From: Bacteroidaceae bacterium
Lineage (GTDB): Bacteria; Bacteroidota; Bacteroidia; Bacteroidales; Bacteroidaceae
Reading direction: 5' to 3'
Assembly: GCA_900770665.1 (NCBI GenBank)
Contig: CAAGKZ010000097.1
Coordinates: 1-23,136, forward strand
DNA length: 23,136 nt
The position numbers and the translations under genes were made by a program. This document shows positions 22,730 through 23,136 of this stretch, in pieces; the first letter of the stretch is position 1, and each line of letters begins with the position of its first letter. The notes under the pieces are model-generated. The model made no database searches and was not told where the DNA came from. It saw only the letters and a program-made list of their open reading frames with translations.

Positions 22730-23136
22730 TTATTCGATAACCTTAGTAATCTGACCAGCACCTACTGTACGACCACCCTCACGGATAGCGAATGTAAGAC
22801 CCTCGTTAAGAGCAACTGGATAGATCAAAGTTACAGTAATCTTCAAGTTGTCACCAGGCATTACCATCTCAACGTCTGCTGGGAGAGTGATCTCACCTGT
22901 ACAGTCCATTGTACGGAGGTAGAACTGAGGACGATACTTGTTACGGAATGATGTGTGACGACCACCCTCTTCCTTCTTCAAGATATAAACCTGAGCCTCG
23001 AATACTGAGTAAGGCTTGATCTGACCTGGGTGGCAGAGAACCATACCGCGCTTGATGTCGTTCTTGTCAACACCACGGAGCAACAAACCTACGTTGTCAC
23101 CAGCCTCACCCTGATCGAGGAGCTTGCGGAACATCT
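22730..23136 (-). CDS. tuf: Elongation factor Tu, C-terminal part (partial)
   Basis: The last 135 or so residues of EF-Tu; the GTPase domain lies beyond the right edge. Visible are the domain 2 end (QGEAGDNVGLLLRGVDKNDIKRG) and domain 3 with RPQFYLRTMDCTGEI, VMPGDNLKITV and the terminal AIREGGRTVGAGQITKVIE. The usual HTPF of domain 3 is HTSF here. It is the first gene seen of the tuf–trpT–secE–nusG–rpl–rpoBC order. Confidence 0.97.
   Translation of the reverse strand, partial: MFRKLLDQGEAGDNVGLLLRGVDKNDIKRGMVLCHPGQIKPYSVFEAQVYILKKEEGGRHTSFRNKYRPQFYLRTMDCTGEITLPADVEMVMPGDNLKITVTLIYPVALNEGLTFAIREGGRTVGAGQITKVIE

Overview
The window reads as chromosome of a Bacteroidales bacterium (Bacteroidaceae or Prevotellaceae type). 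The evidence is the gene order tuf–tRNA-Trp–secE–nusG–rplK–rplA–rplJ–rplL–rpoB–rpoC, the argR–GNAT–argG–argC–argD cluster, start codons preceded by A/T-rich sequence instead of Shine-Dalgarno motifs, and several promoters of the Bacteroidetes TTTG-N19-21-TAnnTTTG type. Almost everything is on the minus strand. Only one small gene, at 10942, is on plus.

Layout from left to right. (1) 1-2818 is an AT-richer accessory segment. Read in the direction of transcription (right to left) it holds a promoter, a DUF4417 protein, a small His-rich protein that may be a toxin, two full-length paralogous two-repeat proteins and a truncated third copy. A fresh consensus promoter then drives a gene whose first 13 codons (a signal-peptide start) lie at the window edge. 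Overlaps, a 4-base ATGA coupling and tandem duplication make this look like a toxin/immunity-type cassette, though no function is proven. (2) 2875-7840 is an arginine biosynthesis cluster: argR, a GNAT acetyltransferase that may be the first-step glutamate acyltransferase, argG, then argC and argD. A 380-base non-coding interval with short palindromes and a promoter splits argG from argC. A 23-bp perfect hairpin ends the cluster. (3) 7905-10655 holds two stand-alone metabolic genes: inositol-3-phosphate synthase (first step to inositol lipids) and dihydrolipoyl dehydrogenase, the latter behind a clear consensus promoter. (4) 10888-11251 is a small unrecognised acidic protein on plus with its own promoter motif, facing a 24-bp hairpin. 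(5) 11259-23136 is the transcription/translation core: tRNA-Ala(GGC), rpoC, rpoB, rplL, rplJ, rplA, rplK, nusG, secE, tRNA-Trp(CCA) and the 3' third of tuf.

The core and arginine genes are ordinary. The parts worth a second look are the accessory cassette at the left end, the non-coding element between argG and argC, the repeated motifs upstream of argR, the orphan acidic protein, and the hairpins placed a few bases before both tRNAs.
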